NCBI GenBank assembly: GCA_011319805.1
Contig: SJRY01000176.1
Location: forward strand, 1-35,538
Source: Macrocybe gigantea
Lineage: Eukaryota; Basidiomycota; Agaricomycetes; Agaricales; Callistosporiaceae
DNA: 35,538 bases
Reading direction: 5' to 3'
The notes below the pieces were generated by a model. The model was not told the DNA's origin and did no database searches. It saw only the letters and a program-made list of their open reading frames with translations. Positions 22,050-33,236 of this stretch are shown here, piece by piece. Numbering within the stretch: the stretch's first letter is position 1; each line of letters begins with the position of its first letter. The translations under genes were made by a program, and so were the position numbers.

Positions 22050-22369
22050 TGTTAGGCTAGACGAATCTCAGAAGGACTCGGGCAGACTAAGTGCGAGAGT
22101 GGTCTTGAGATGATGGCAAAAGGAATATTAAGCCTAGCGTTACTGGTACATCTGGGAGTCCTTATATACACTACAGTACTCGAGCACGGACCATGGGCTG
22201 CGCAATGCTGTGGACTGCGGATGAGTAAGACTGGAAGGAGATGACTCAGGATGACTAGGGAAGTGAGATGACTCGATGGCTGCGCGCTGCGCAGCATGAT
22301 GGGGGAGATAAGGGATGTGGGAAAGATAAGATAAGAAAATGAATAGTCCTTTGGGCGGCGTCTGTAACA
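22050..22369 (-). repeat. 5' LTR of gypsy copy 1 (320 bp), with promoter
   Basis: Identical to 15865-16184. On the minus strand a TATATAA box (22168-22162) precedes the predicted RNA start at 22135. Confidence 0.95.
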
Positions 22370-22635
22370 CTCTCTCTGGGCACAGTGTGTAGGGAGATTG
22401 GGCTGGCGGGTCTACAGTTGCCTCCCCTTCCTTTTTGGAAGTCGCTCCACTATCAACTACCACTGTTAGCACCGATTTCCCTGTTTCAGTTGGTGGATTT
22501 GGATTGCATATACCCTGCCGTAGAAAACGCTTCATAGCTGCCTTGATTTTGGTTTTTTTTTTTTTAAAAAGGCCTGATGTACATTGAAGATTCTTTTTCT
22601 CACCATATCTTTTTATAATAATAATATTGCCTCAG

Positions 22636-25600
22636 GGATCAACCGGTTACTCCACGAAGTGCACTCCGCCAGCATGAGCATGATAACTGCACTCTGGACA
22701 GTCCTCATCGTTGTCGGATTGTGACTCCTCTGCCTCTTCCTATGCCTCCTGTGCCTCCTGGACCTGCTCATGTTTCTGACGATCCCTTTGCTGTGCCTTC
22801 TCTGCCTGCTGAACCTGCTCATGTTCCTGACAATCCTGTTGCTATGCCACTGCCTTACAATGCTCTGTCTGTTGCTGAACTGCGTGCACAGTTGAATGCT
22901 TTGCCAGAGCTTCAACCTGTGCGGCGTATTCGCAGAACCCTTCCTGTACATGCTTCTGTTCCTCAAGCTGCTGCTGCTCCTATTTATAGGCATCTTCCTG
23001 CTCATTTACAGCAAGCATTGGCTGCATTGCCTCCCATGCGCTCCTCTATTGCTCCTGTAAGTTATTTGTTCTAATAAGCTACATTGATTACAATAAATAA
23101 TGATTGACTTTTAGCCTTTACCACCTGTTCAACCACTTGCTCCTTTACCACTGCTATTGCCTCCTATGCCTCCTCCTATTGCTTCTGCTGCCATTCCTGC
23201 TGCCTCTCATGCTGTATGTCATTTTTTCTAATAAGCTAGATTGATTTCAATCAATAACAGTTTGCATTTAGCCTTTACTACCTATTCAACCACTTGCTCC
23301 TTCACCACTACCACCACCTTCTCCTTCACCTCCTCTGCCACCACTGCCTATTGTCACTATTCTACCATTGGCACGTCACCCATTTGATCCCAATTGGCCT
23401 CAGCATAACATGGGTAGAATGAACATTGAATGTTCTTTCTGTCATGCACTGCATTGGATCTCTGAGCATTTAGTCAAGTCTTCAATTCGTAACCCCAAGT
23501 TTGGCATGTGTTGCTATCAAGGCAAAATTGTACTTCCTGCTCTGGATCACCCACCTCCTGAACTTTTGACTTTGCTCTCTGAGCAAAATCCCATTGCAAA
23601 CAATTTCCATAAACACATTCGCAACTACAACAATGCGCTTGCAATGGTATCAATTGGGCGCAGAGTTGATGCTTCTCTTCAGGCCAATGGAAATGCTCCC
23701 TATGTGTTTAGACTTCATGGAGAGCTCTCTCACAGAGCAGGGTCTCTTCTTCCTCCTCCTGGAGAGCCACTTGTCTATGCCCAGCTCTACATCTATGATC
23801 CTGATGATGCTCACAATTTCCGTATTGCAAACCAGTGGAATACCCATCTTGATCCTATGACTCTTCGCACTGTGCAAGATATGCTTTATCGTTGTCATCC
23901 AGGGGTGCAGTTATATCAGCAGGCATATGAGCAAACTAGAAATATGCCAGAAGATCACCAGTGCAGAATTGTATTGCGATTGGAGGACACTACCAACTAC
24001 CGTCGCTACAATATGCCCACTACCAATGAAATTGCTGTCATTCTGCCAGGTGATGGTGATCAACTTGAGAGTGCTCGGGACATTATTCTGTACCGCCGAT
24101 TTGGTGAACCTCTCCAGCGCATTTCAGACATCCATCCATTCTATCCAGCCCTCCGATTTGTCTTGCTCTTTCCTACTGGACAGCTCAGTTGGCATTCTAA
24201 AATTCTCTACAACCAAGCTGATGCTTTGCAGCATGTCAATGCAAATGCACAGCTGCCAGATGCTCCAGAGGAAGCTCCAGAGGAAGAGGCTGAGGTCAAT
24301 GGCAACACTACTACAATACGACACAGATACGTTTCCAAGGTCTAGTTTTATCGCTACCGCCTCCATCCCTGTCCTCCTGCCATTGATTCTCAGCATCTCT
24401 TTCTCTCTCAAAAGCTCTTTCAAGAGTTTGTCTGTGATGTCTGGGCTACTGCAGAGCAGAGTCGCTTGCGTTGGGTTTGGCACAACCAGAACACAATCCG
24501 AGGAGACATTTATGCTGGATTGGCTGATGCAGTGGCTGCCAATGTGGATGTCAGCACAGAGGAATTGGGCCGCAGAATCATTCTGCCTGCTACCTTTGCA
24601 GGAAGCACCAGAAACATGCAGCAGCTTCTTCAGGATGCTTTGGCCATCAATCGTTTCTGTCATGGTGGAGATCTCTTCATCACTATGACTGCCAATCCAA
24701 ACTGGATAGAAATTACTGTTGAGCTTTTGCCTGGCCAGACAGCAGCTGATCGTCCAGATTTGGTCATCCGAGTCTTTTATCGCAAAAAGGATGAGCTGAT
24801 TGAAGACATCAAGAAAGGTGTCTTTGGCAAGGTCATAGCCTATCTCTTTGTCATTGAGTTTCAGAAACGTGGCCTGCCTCACATGCACTGCATCCTCTTT
24901 CTTGATCCAGAGTCTAAACTTCAGACTCCTGAGCATATCGACAGTCTACTCTCTTCTGAATTCCCAGAGGACAATCCTGAACTGCTTGAGCTGATCAAAA
25001 AGTTCATGGTCCACACACCATGCGGTGCAGAAAATCCCAGAGCTCAATGCATGGAGAATGGCAAATGCACCAAGAACTTTCCAAAACCCTTCAGAGAGCA
25101 TACCACCATCACTGACAATGCATATGCTGCCACCCGTCGTCGAGACACTGGTCATACCCATGATGTTCGAGGCAAGCAGGTCAATAATTGCTGGGTCGTT
25201 TCTTATTCTCCCTGGCTTATCTGGAAGTACCAGTGCCATATCAATGTGGAGTGCATTGCATCTATCAAAGCAGTCAAATACATCTACAAATATGTTTACA
25301 AGGGTCATGACCGGGTCTCCATGCAGTTTGGCACTGTAGGTGATGAAGTCAGGCAGTATCTGGATGCACGCTATGTCTCTGCATGTGAAAGTCTTTGGCG
25401 CATCTTCCAATGTCCACTTCATGGCCAAGCACCCAATGTCATACGGTTGCAGGTTCACCTTCCAGATGAGCAGTTTGTCACTTGGAGGCAGGATGGTCAA
25501 GAGTCAATGCCAGAGGTCATTTTGCGAGGAGGAAGGCAGGATTCCACTCTCACTGCCTATTTCAAGGCCAATGTCAAATATCCTGATACAGCATCCACTG

Positions 25601-27623
25601 TGCTCTATCAGGACTTTCCTTCCCAGTTTGTGTTCAACAAGAAGCATGAGTGGAAGCCCAGACAGAGAGGATTTGCTATAGGCCGCATGAATTATGCTCC
25701 TCCCACATCAGGTGATCGCTTCTATCTTCGACTTCTTTTGACCCAGGTCGCAGGCTCAACATCTTTTGAAGACCTTCGCACATATGAAGAAGTCATACAT
25801 CCTTCTTTCAAAGATGCCTGTCTTGCACGTGGCCTTCTTGAAGATGATCAGGAGTGGGATCAGTGTTTACATGAAGCAGCTGCTATGCAAACCGGTCGTC
25901 AGCTTCGCCACCTCTTTGTCACCATTCTGAGAGATTGCAATCCTTCAGATCCTGCTGCTCTATGGAACACATATTGGCTCCAGATCTGTGATGATCTACG
26001 CTATCATCTCGAGCATGACAACATCCGTGTCAATCCCTCAGATGAAGACATCATGGATTATGGCCTTTTTCTCATTGACCAGCTTCTCCAATCTTCTCGC
26101 CGCTCTCTCAAGGATTGGCCATCCATGCCACAGGTCACTCAGAATTGGAATGAAAGGATTGCAAATCATCTCATAGCAGAGCAGCACAATTACGATCAGG
26201 AGGAGCAGGCTCAATTGGCAGCAGAGAATGAGGCCAGGTTGAATCCAGAGCAGAGAGATGCCTTTGATCAGTTCAGACAGGCTATTGCCAACAAGACAGG
26301 ACAGATCTTCTTTCTTCATGGTCCAGGAGGCACTGGCAAGACATTCCTCTATCATACTCTTTGCTATCGTCTGCGTTCCGAGGGCAAGATTGTTATCTGT
26401 GTGGCATCTTCTGGCATTGCTTCTCTTCTGCTTCCAGGTGGTCGCACATCACATTCGAGTTTCAAAATCCCCATCCTCATCAATGAGTCTACTGTGTGCA
26501 CTATCACAAAGACATCACCACTTGCTGCTCTGATTCGCATAACAGATCTTATTATCTGGGATGAGGCTCCTATGCAGCATCGTCATATCCATGAAGCTGT
26601 TGATCGCACATTCCAAGACATCCGAGGCAGTCATCTACCCTTTGGTGGATTGACCATCATCTTTGGTAGAGACTTTCAGCAGATTCTTCCTGTCATTGAA
26701 AAAGGATCCCATCCAGAGATAGTGGGTGCATGCATGCTACGTTCTCAATTGTGGAGAAAGATTACAGTCCTTCATTTGAGAAGAAACATGCGATTGAACA
26801 CTGATATCTGGAAGAGCGTGCTTTTGCAGAGTGGCAACTTCAAGTTGGACATGGTCAGCACACAGACATGGATGCCAACATTACCCTTCCTGATCATTTT
26901 CACTGTGAACACAACACTGTTGCTTCTCTTATTCAAACCATCTATCCCAATATCAACACTCCTATCCAGAATCCACAGCAATACTTTTCTGCTCACACCA
27001 TTCTGTCTAGCCGCAATGATGATGTGGACTCTCTGAACCATTACATTCTCAGAGACTTTCCTGGAGCAGAGCAAGTCTTTCACAGTGCTGATTCAGTTCC
27101 TGCAAGCAACAATGGTGAACAGCTGCTCTATCCAATAGAGTATTTGAACTCTATCAATTGTTCAGGACTGCCACTGGCCAAGCTGGCTCTCAAAATAGGC
27201 TGTCCTGTCATGGTGTTGCGCAATCTGGATACAGGCCATGGTGTTTGCAATGGGAGTCGAGGAATCATCACTCGGATTCGTAATCGTGTTCTGGAGCTAA
27301 GGCTCATCACAGGTGATCATGCAGGAGAGTTGATCTTCATCCCACGTATCAAGCATGAGCCACCGGAAGGACAAGTGCCATTCCCACTCACTCAGCTTCA
27401 ATTTCCCATCCGCTTATGCTTTGCTATGACAATTAACAAGTCGCAAGGCCAATCAGTAACACATGTTGGGCTAGATTTACGTACACTGGTTTTCACTCAT
27501 GGTCAGTTTTATGTTGCTATATCACGGGTAACATCAGTACATAACATTAAAGCAATATGGGAAGTGGACAAGATAGATAGTGTAACTAAAAACTTTGTAT
27601 ATAATGAAGTACTATTGGATTGA
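22636..27623 (+). pseudogene. Helitron Rep/helicase, copy C, inactivated
   Basis: Same exon layout as copy A: exon to 23056, exon 23115-23213 (99 nt, in frame), exon from 23272. An in-frame TAG at 24343-24345 replaces the CAG found in copy A. A one-base deletion near 26807 (TGATATCTGG against TGATAATCTGG) shifts the frame inside the helicase domain; the correct frame resumes through 27623. Helicase motif III reads FGRDFQQ instead of FGGDFQQ. The HUH and Walker A motifs remain. It cannot make a full protein as written. Confidence 0.9.
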
Positions 27624-28028
27624 ACATTTAAAGTGCATTACAAAAGGCCAGGGGGCATAAAAGTGCCAGCGGCACGTGTTATATACTTGTCTATAAAGAA
27701 GGGAACAAGGCAGAATGCTGACATAAAAATTGGTAATCTTAGTCAGGATTTGTCAGGATTTGTCAGAATTTGTCAGAAAAGCTGTGTTCTTATGTAATAA
27801 GGCTGAGTTTCAATGGGATGCAAATGTGTGGATACCTTTTTTCATGCCTCTTTCAATTTTGGGCTCCGTGGGAACAAACAAACCCTAATGCCTACTATAT
27901 GTGGGGTGAAAGGCAGCTTGAAAACAATCACAATCACAACCTATTCAAAGTTGATTTAGTAGCCCCACACACATTGATTGAATAACAAATATTGCTATTG
28001 ACATTGTATGTTGTTTTATAATCCAAGA

Positions 28029-28243
28029 TGACTTTCTGGCTTAATAACTAAATTTTGCCAATAGAAACCAATTGATTGATTGACTGTCTACAAATTGTTA
28101 CAATTTGTAACTGAACTAAAACATGTGAGTTGATACAAAATGACCTTTGGCTTAATAACTAAATTTTGCCAATAGAAACCAATTGATTGATTGACTATCT
28201 ACAAATTGTTACAATTTGTAACTGAACTAAAACATGTAAGTTG
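28029..28243 (+). repeat. Two-copy direct repeat, about 112-bp period, in Helitron D
   Basis: The two copies differ at only a few bases. Each contains the perfect hairpin ACAAATTG-TTA-CAATTTGT and TTGATTGATTGACT. It lies in the upstream intron or leader of the D Rep gene, just before the exon at 28290. Confidence 0.85.
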
Positions 28244-28289
28244 CTGCTTTATTATAAAAAATAACTTATATATATTGATATTATAATAG

Positions 28290-31200
28290 GGCTACAAATA
28301 CAAATTCTTCACCTACTACTCCTGAAAGAGAGCGAACTACTACCCGTACAGCAGATCATAATGATCGATTACAAATGACGGATCCAGAAGAACGTCGTGC
28401 ACGGCAAAATAGGCCTATTACTTCTGCATTGCCTCAATCAGATTTTTCTGCAAACTTGGCTGCTGCTATTCCTCAAGTTGTTATACCTGCTTCTATTGAT
28501 GCTCCAAGGCAATATCCTATGCCTACTATTCCTTTGGCTCAACTACAAGCTGGATCAAGAACTTTAGAGGCACCTTTTCAATATCAAAATCCTTTATTAT
28601 CTGCTATACCAGAAACTCAGTTGCCTGCTGGATGGGATGCTCCTTTGCAAAATCCTATTCCTATTGTTCCACCTCTTCCACTTCTACAAACAAGAAGAGG
28701 AAGAGGTAGAGGAAGGGTTCAAAATCCTATAGATCCTGCTATTCAGCAACAAATGCTACAGCATTTTGCTGAACAGAGAAGAGCTGCTGAGAGAGATCAG
28801 AGAGAAGCTGAACTTAGAAGACAAGAAGCAGAGTTACAAAATATTAGAAGGCAGCAATCTGCTCAGGCTGAAAGCAGACAACATCAAATAGAGGAAATGG
28901 AAAGGCAGCAATCTGCTCATGCTGAAAGCAGACAGCAACAAGCTGAACAGATTAGAATACAGCAGGCTACTGAAGCAGAAGCTGTTAGACAGCATCAGCT
29001 GTTAATTCAGCAACAAGCTCATCAGCAAAATGCTGTGGCACAACAGCAGGCTCTAAATGAGCAACCACGCTATCAGGATCCTCCAAGGATCGATATTCAA
29101 GCAGCTTTAGAAGCACGCAGAAGACGAGACCAAGAATTGATTCAGCAGGTCCACAACATATGGAGACAGCAGCGTCAAGCTGATGAACTTCAGCAGCAGG
29201 ATGAATTAGAGGCTGAAAATAGAAGAAGACAAGAGGATCAAGAACTTATTGAAAGAATGCTACGCTTGGAACAAATTGGAAATAATATGTCTGCTGATCG
29301 GCTTCGTGACTATCAAGCTCAAATTGCTATACGAGTACAAATGCTTATTGAGCAAGATGTAGCAGATGGAACTGCATTTTCTTATAATAGGCAGCATGGC
29401 TTTTCTGAACACCATCCACCATCTCTTAACCCACCACCTCTTAATAATCCACCACCTCTTAATAATCCACCACAGCCTTTACATTCTCATATACGCCGAG
29501 TTGGTGGAGCAAGACATCATTTGCCAAAAGGTCGAATGCCTTATCATGAGCCTGAACAAAGACATTCTCTTGGACCAATGAATGTACAATGTTCCAAGTG
29601 TAATGCACTTCACTTTAATGCAGAAAAGCTTGCTTCTTCTACACGTCAAGAATCAAAGTTTGGATCCTGCTGTCTTGAAGGTCAAATTAGACTGCCAGAA
29701 TTCCAGCCTCCTCCTGCTGATCTCAAAAATCTTTATAATGGAACAAGTCCTTACTCAAAAGAGTTCAAGGATAACATCCATCAATATAATGCTGCTTTTG
29801 CATTTACTTCTCTGGGTGTTAATATCGATCAATCTGTAACTGCCACATCAGGTCCTTACTCATTTCGAATCAATGGCGAACTTCATCATCTTACTGGAGC
29901 ACTTATTCCACCTTCTGGAGCAATTCCTATATATGCTCAGATTTATATCCATGATCCTATTGTTCAAGCACAAGCCAGAGAACAAAATAATCCCAATCTC
30001 AACTCTGCAATTATGACCCAAATCCAGGGTGTGCTTAATGAAACCCATCCTTATGTTCCTCTTTATCAACAAGCATATGATATCATGAAGAACAAACCTG
30101 CTGAAGAACATCAAAATATTAGAATACGTCTTCGAGCAGAAAGAGACAAGGATTTGCGTCGATACAACTTGCCCACTGCTAATGATGAAGTGGCTGCTAT
30201 TATTCCTGGTGATGGATCAGAAGAGCGCTTGGACCACAGAGATATTATTCTTCGACTTCAAGGTGGAGGTCTTCGAAGAATAAGCCATTTACATCCTTCC
30301 TATGCCTCTCTTCATTATGTTTTATTCTTTCCTCATGGAGAAGATGGTTGGCATAATCAAATTCCAGCTCATATACAAGAAGGAAGAAGAGCACGCTCTA
30401 AAAACATTACTCAAAGATGCTATCATGCATATCGATTGCATTCAAGACCAGGAGATCAGCCACTTTTATTTTGGGGTGGAAATCTATTTCAACAATATGT
30501 TGTTGATGCATGGGCTTCAATTGATCAAAGTAATTTGAATTGGGTCAGAACACATCAAAAGGAGTTGAGAGCAGATGTGTACTCTGGGCTTCGTGATGCT
30601 GCATTAGGTGATCGGGATGAAAATATGAATCTGGCTAATCATAGATGACACATCATTCTTCCTTCTACATATGTCGGCAGTGAACGTCATATGAACCAGC
30701 TCTTTCAAGATTCAATGGCCATTTGTCGTGCATATCGAAAACCTGACATCTTCTTGACTATAACTGCAAATCCTAACTGGCCTGAAATTCAAGAGCAGTT
30801 ATTACAAGATGTTCCTCCATCTCTTGGATCTAATCATCACAGAAGAAAGCAAAAAGCTTCTGATCGACCTGATATTGTTGCATGTGTCTTTGAACAAAAG
30901 AAAAATGCTCTTCTCAAAGAAATCAAAAATGGTTTTTTTGGAAAAGCTGTTGCAATGGTTCATACAATTGAATTTCAGAAAAGAGGCCTTCCCCATATCC
31001 ATCTTCTCATCTTTCTCGACACCGATGACAAAATTCGAAATGCAGCAGATGTCGACTCTATTGTTTCTGCTCAACTTCCTGATCCTGAAACAGAACCCAT
31101 GCTATTTGAAACTATCTCCAATTGTATGCTCCATGGTCCATGTGGAACTGCAAAGCCTGGAGCAAAATGCATGATGGATGGAAAATGCAGTAAATGATAT

Positions 31201-32236
31201 CCAAGAGAATTTCGAGAAAATACATTATTTGGTGAAGATGGCTATCCTCTTTATGCTCGCCCCAATAATGGTCGTACTGTCATCAAGAATGGATATACCT
31301 ATGATAATAGAGATGTTGTTCCATATAATCCTGATCTTTCTGCAAGGTAAGTTTTTGCCTTAATTATAGTAACATAATTTATAACATTATGTTTTTTTTA
31401 GATACAACTGTCATATCAATGTTGAAATATGTGCTTCTGTGGATGCTGTCAAATATATCCACAAGTACATTTATAAAGGACATGATAGAACAACTCTTGA
31501 AGTCCTCGATGAACAAAATCGTAATGAAGTCAAGGAATATCTCGATGCTCGATTCATTGGCTCTGTGGAAAGCTGTTGGCATATCTTTGAATTCAATATG
31601 CATGCAGAATACCCTCATGTCTACCGCCTTCCCGTTCATCTTGAAGACCAGCAATTGGTATACTTTAATCCAGATGACAATATTCTTGATGTCTTGGATA
31701 GAGGTTCTACCAAAGAAACTCCTCTTACTGCATGGTTCAAGATTAATCAAACAAATGAAGCTGCTAGAAATACAACTTATCAAGACTTTCCAAAAACTTG
31801 GGTTTATAATACCAAAACCAAGAGTTGGAAACCAAGACAAAGAGATTATGCAATTGGGCGAATGTATTTCGCATCCCCTATACAGGGTGAAAGGTTTTAC
31901 CTTAGACTTTTGCTTACAGTCATTACAGGTATTATCTTTATTACTTGGTTAAATATTCTATTTCTAATAATTGCTATTATAGGTGCAACATCCTTTGCTA
32001 ATTTGCGTACTGTCAATGGTGTTGTCTATAACACCTATCGTGAAGCCTGTATTGCATTGGGCTTATTGCAAGATGATAATGAATGGATTCAATGTCTTAC
32101 AGAAGCAGGAGCTATGCAAGTTGGATCAGCTCTTCGAACCCTATTTGCTACTATCTTACTCCATTGCCATCCTACTTCTCCTGGCGAACTCTGGCAACAA
32201 TTCCGTCATCAAATTTGTGATAATCTTCCTCATAGG
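28290..32236 (+). pseudogene. Helitron D Rep-domain gene, two nonsense codons, cut by gypsy copy 2
   Basis: The exon starts after an AG at 28289 in the same phase as the exon at 8849 in A, so this intron is shared. The N-terminus differs from A: residues about 115-300 are Gln/Glu/Arg-rich coiled-coil-like sequence (AEQRRAAERDQREAELRRQ). It continues with CSKCNALHF, the HUH motif PHIHLLIF (30994-31002 for HIH) and KYIHKYIYKGHD. TGA codons at 30646-30648 and 31195-31197 stand where Arg is expected (CGA to TGA). Introns fit 31347-31401 and 31929-31982; the second is 54 bp and open, so retention would not stop translation. The LTR interrupts after QICDNLPHR. The helicase part is not in view. Confidence 0.88.
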
Positions 32237-32556
32237 TGTTACAGACGCCGCCCAAAGGACTATTCATTTTCTTATCTTATCTTTCCCACATCCCTTATCT
32301 CCCCCATCATGTTGCGCAGCGCGCAGCCATCGAGTCATCCCACTTCCCTAGTCATCCTGAGTCATCTCTTTCCAGTCTTACTCATCCGCAGTCCACAGCA
32401 TTGCGCAGCCCATGGTCCGTGCTCGAGTACTGTAATGTATATAAGGACTCCCAGATGTACCAGTAGCGCTAGGCTTAATATTCCTTTTGCCATCATCTCA
32501 AGACCACTCTCGCACTTAGTCTGCCCGAGTCCTTCTGAGATTCGTCTAGCCTAACA
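32237..32556 (+). repeat. 5' LTR of gypsy copy 2 (320 bp), with promoter
   Basis: TGTTAC...CTAACA. TATATAA at 32438-32444, predicted RNA start at 32471 (AGGCTTAATAT). Five single-base differences from the copy 1 LTRs by eye. Confidence 0.95.
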
Positions 32557-32558
32557 AG

Positions 32559-32569
32559 ATATTAAGCCT
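32559..32569 (+). other. Self-priming primer-binding site, gypsy copy 2
   Basis: ATATTAAGCCT, two bases after the LTR, is the exact complement of 32471-32481 at the predicted RNA start. Same arrangement as in copy 1. Confidence 0.7.
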
Positions 32570-33236
32570 CGTCGAGACTCGCTCAGACTCACACACACAC
32601 CACGTCATGCTTTATCAAAGACTTGATCAACATTCGATGACAAGCGGTCGCCGACCCAGCAAGCACTAGCACGAGCGACGAGAGCACTTGGCTCAGAGAA
32701 GTAGACCAGACATTGCAGTCCACGCCATTCGCAGAGACAGTCCACGCCATCCGCAGAGACACTAGCAATCCAAACAAACGAAAGAGAGAGCGCACGCCTA
32801 CACCAAGTAGCGACAACGAAGAACAGGCATTTCTGAGAGAGTTTGCCTCACCACCACAGACGAGCCCACTGAGATCCTCAGCGAAGGAGCAGCACAACTC
32901 ATTGCAGAACTCTTCCTAGAAGGAGAATACGGAATAAGCCCAGAAGAGCTGTGGTCAGACCAGAATCTTCTTGCCGAAGAAGAGGACGAACCCATCCACA
33001 AGAAAAAGAGAGAAGAACGAACACAAGCCCGAGATTTTAGGCGACAACAGATCGAGAACTATAATCGCCGAACACAGGAGGAAGACATACTGATACAGAG
33101 AGGGCATGACGCACAGAGCATACAACAGAACCAATGAGAACGACACCAGAGTCAAGGACACACAGGAACGAAACCGCCGAATCCCTTCAGAGGACCAATC
33201 CGCCGAAGCACTGCATAAGGAGAGAATTGCACCACC
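32570..33236 (+). other. Leader of gypsy copy 2, with a small ORF overlapping gag
   Basis: As in copy 1, largely open and charged but without one continuous ATG-started frame. The last part holds a 47-codon ATG-started frame (33106-33249) ending in EALHKERIAPPWRK; its stop lies 10 nt inside gag. In copy 1 that ATG is ACG. Confidence 0.4.

Larger units (their letters stand above)
15865..22369 (-). mobile_element. Ty3/gypsy chromovirus, copy 1, complete with both LTRs
   Basis: 6505 bp, flanked by CTCTC at 15860-15864 and 22370-22374. Removing the element plus one CTCTC restores the sequence seen in Helitron A. Order on the minus strand: LTR, self-priming PBS, leader, gag, protease, RT, RNase H, integrase, chromodomain, extra ORF, polypurine tract, LTR. 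The order (RT before integrase) and the C-terminal chromodomain place it among chromoviruses. Identical LTRs indicate recent insertion. Confidence 0.95.
15434..27689 (+). mobile_element. Helitron C, autonomous family, interrupted by gypsy copy 1
   Basis: Starts TCAATAAGAATGGGAGGAC right after the CTTG of B and ends with the GTGCC-AGC-GGCAC hairpin and CTTG at 27686-27689. Without the gypsy insert and its target duplication it is 5746 bp, close to A (5726 bp). It is closely similar to A throughout. Five GACTAA-type iterons (about 15460-15510) and two GGACC-hairpin repeats (about 15538, 15603) lie at the 5' end. Its gene is broken by a nonsense codon and a frameshift. Confidence 0.88.
27690..32236 (+). 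mobile_element. Helitron D, diverged AT-rich family, left part before gypsy copy 2
   Basis: Begins TCTATAAAGAAGGGAACAAGG at once after the CTTG of C; this matches the start of A-C in pattern (TC, ATAA, AA, GGGA). About 60 nt in are four repeats with a TTTGTCAG core (27745-27778), in the position of the A-C iterons. Then come a direct repeat (28029-28243) and a Rep gene homologous to A but clearly diverged and more AT-rich. The element is cut at 32236 by the gypsy LTR; its helicase half should lie beyond the window. Confidence 0.75.
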
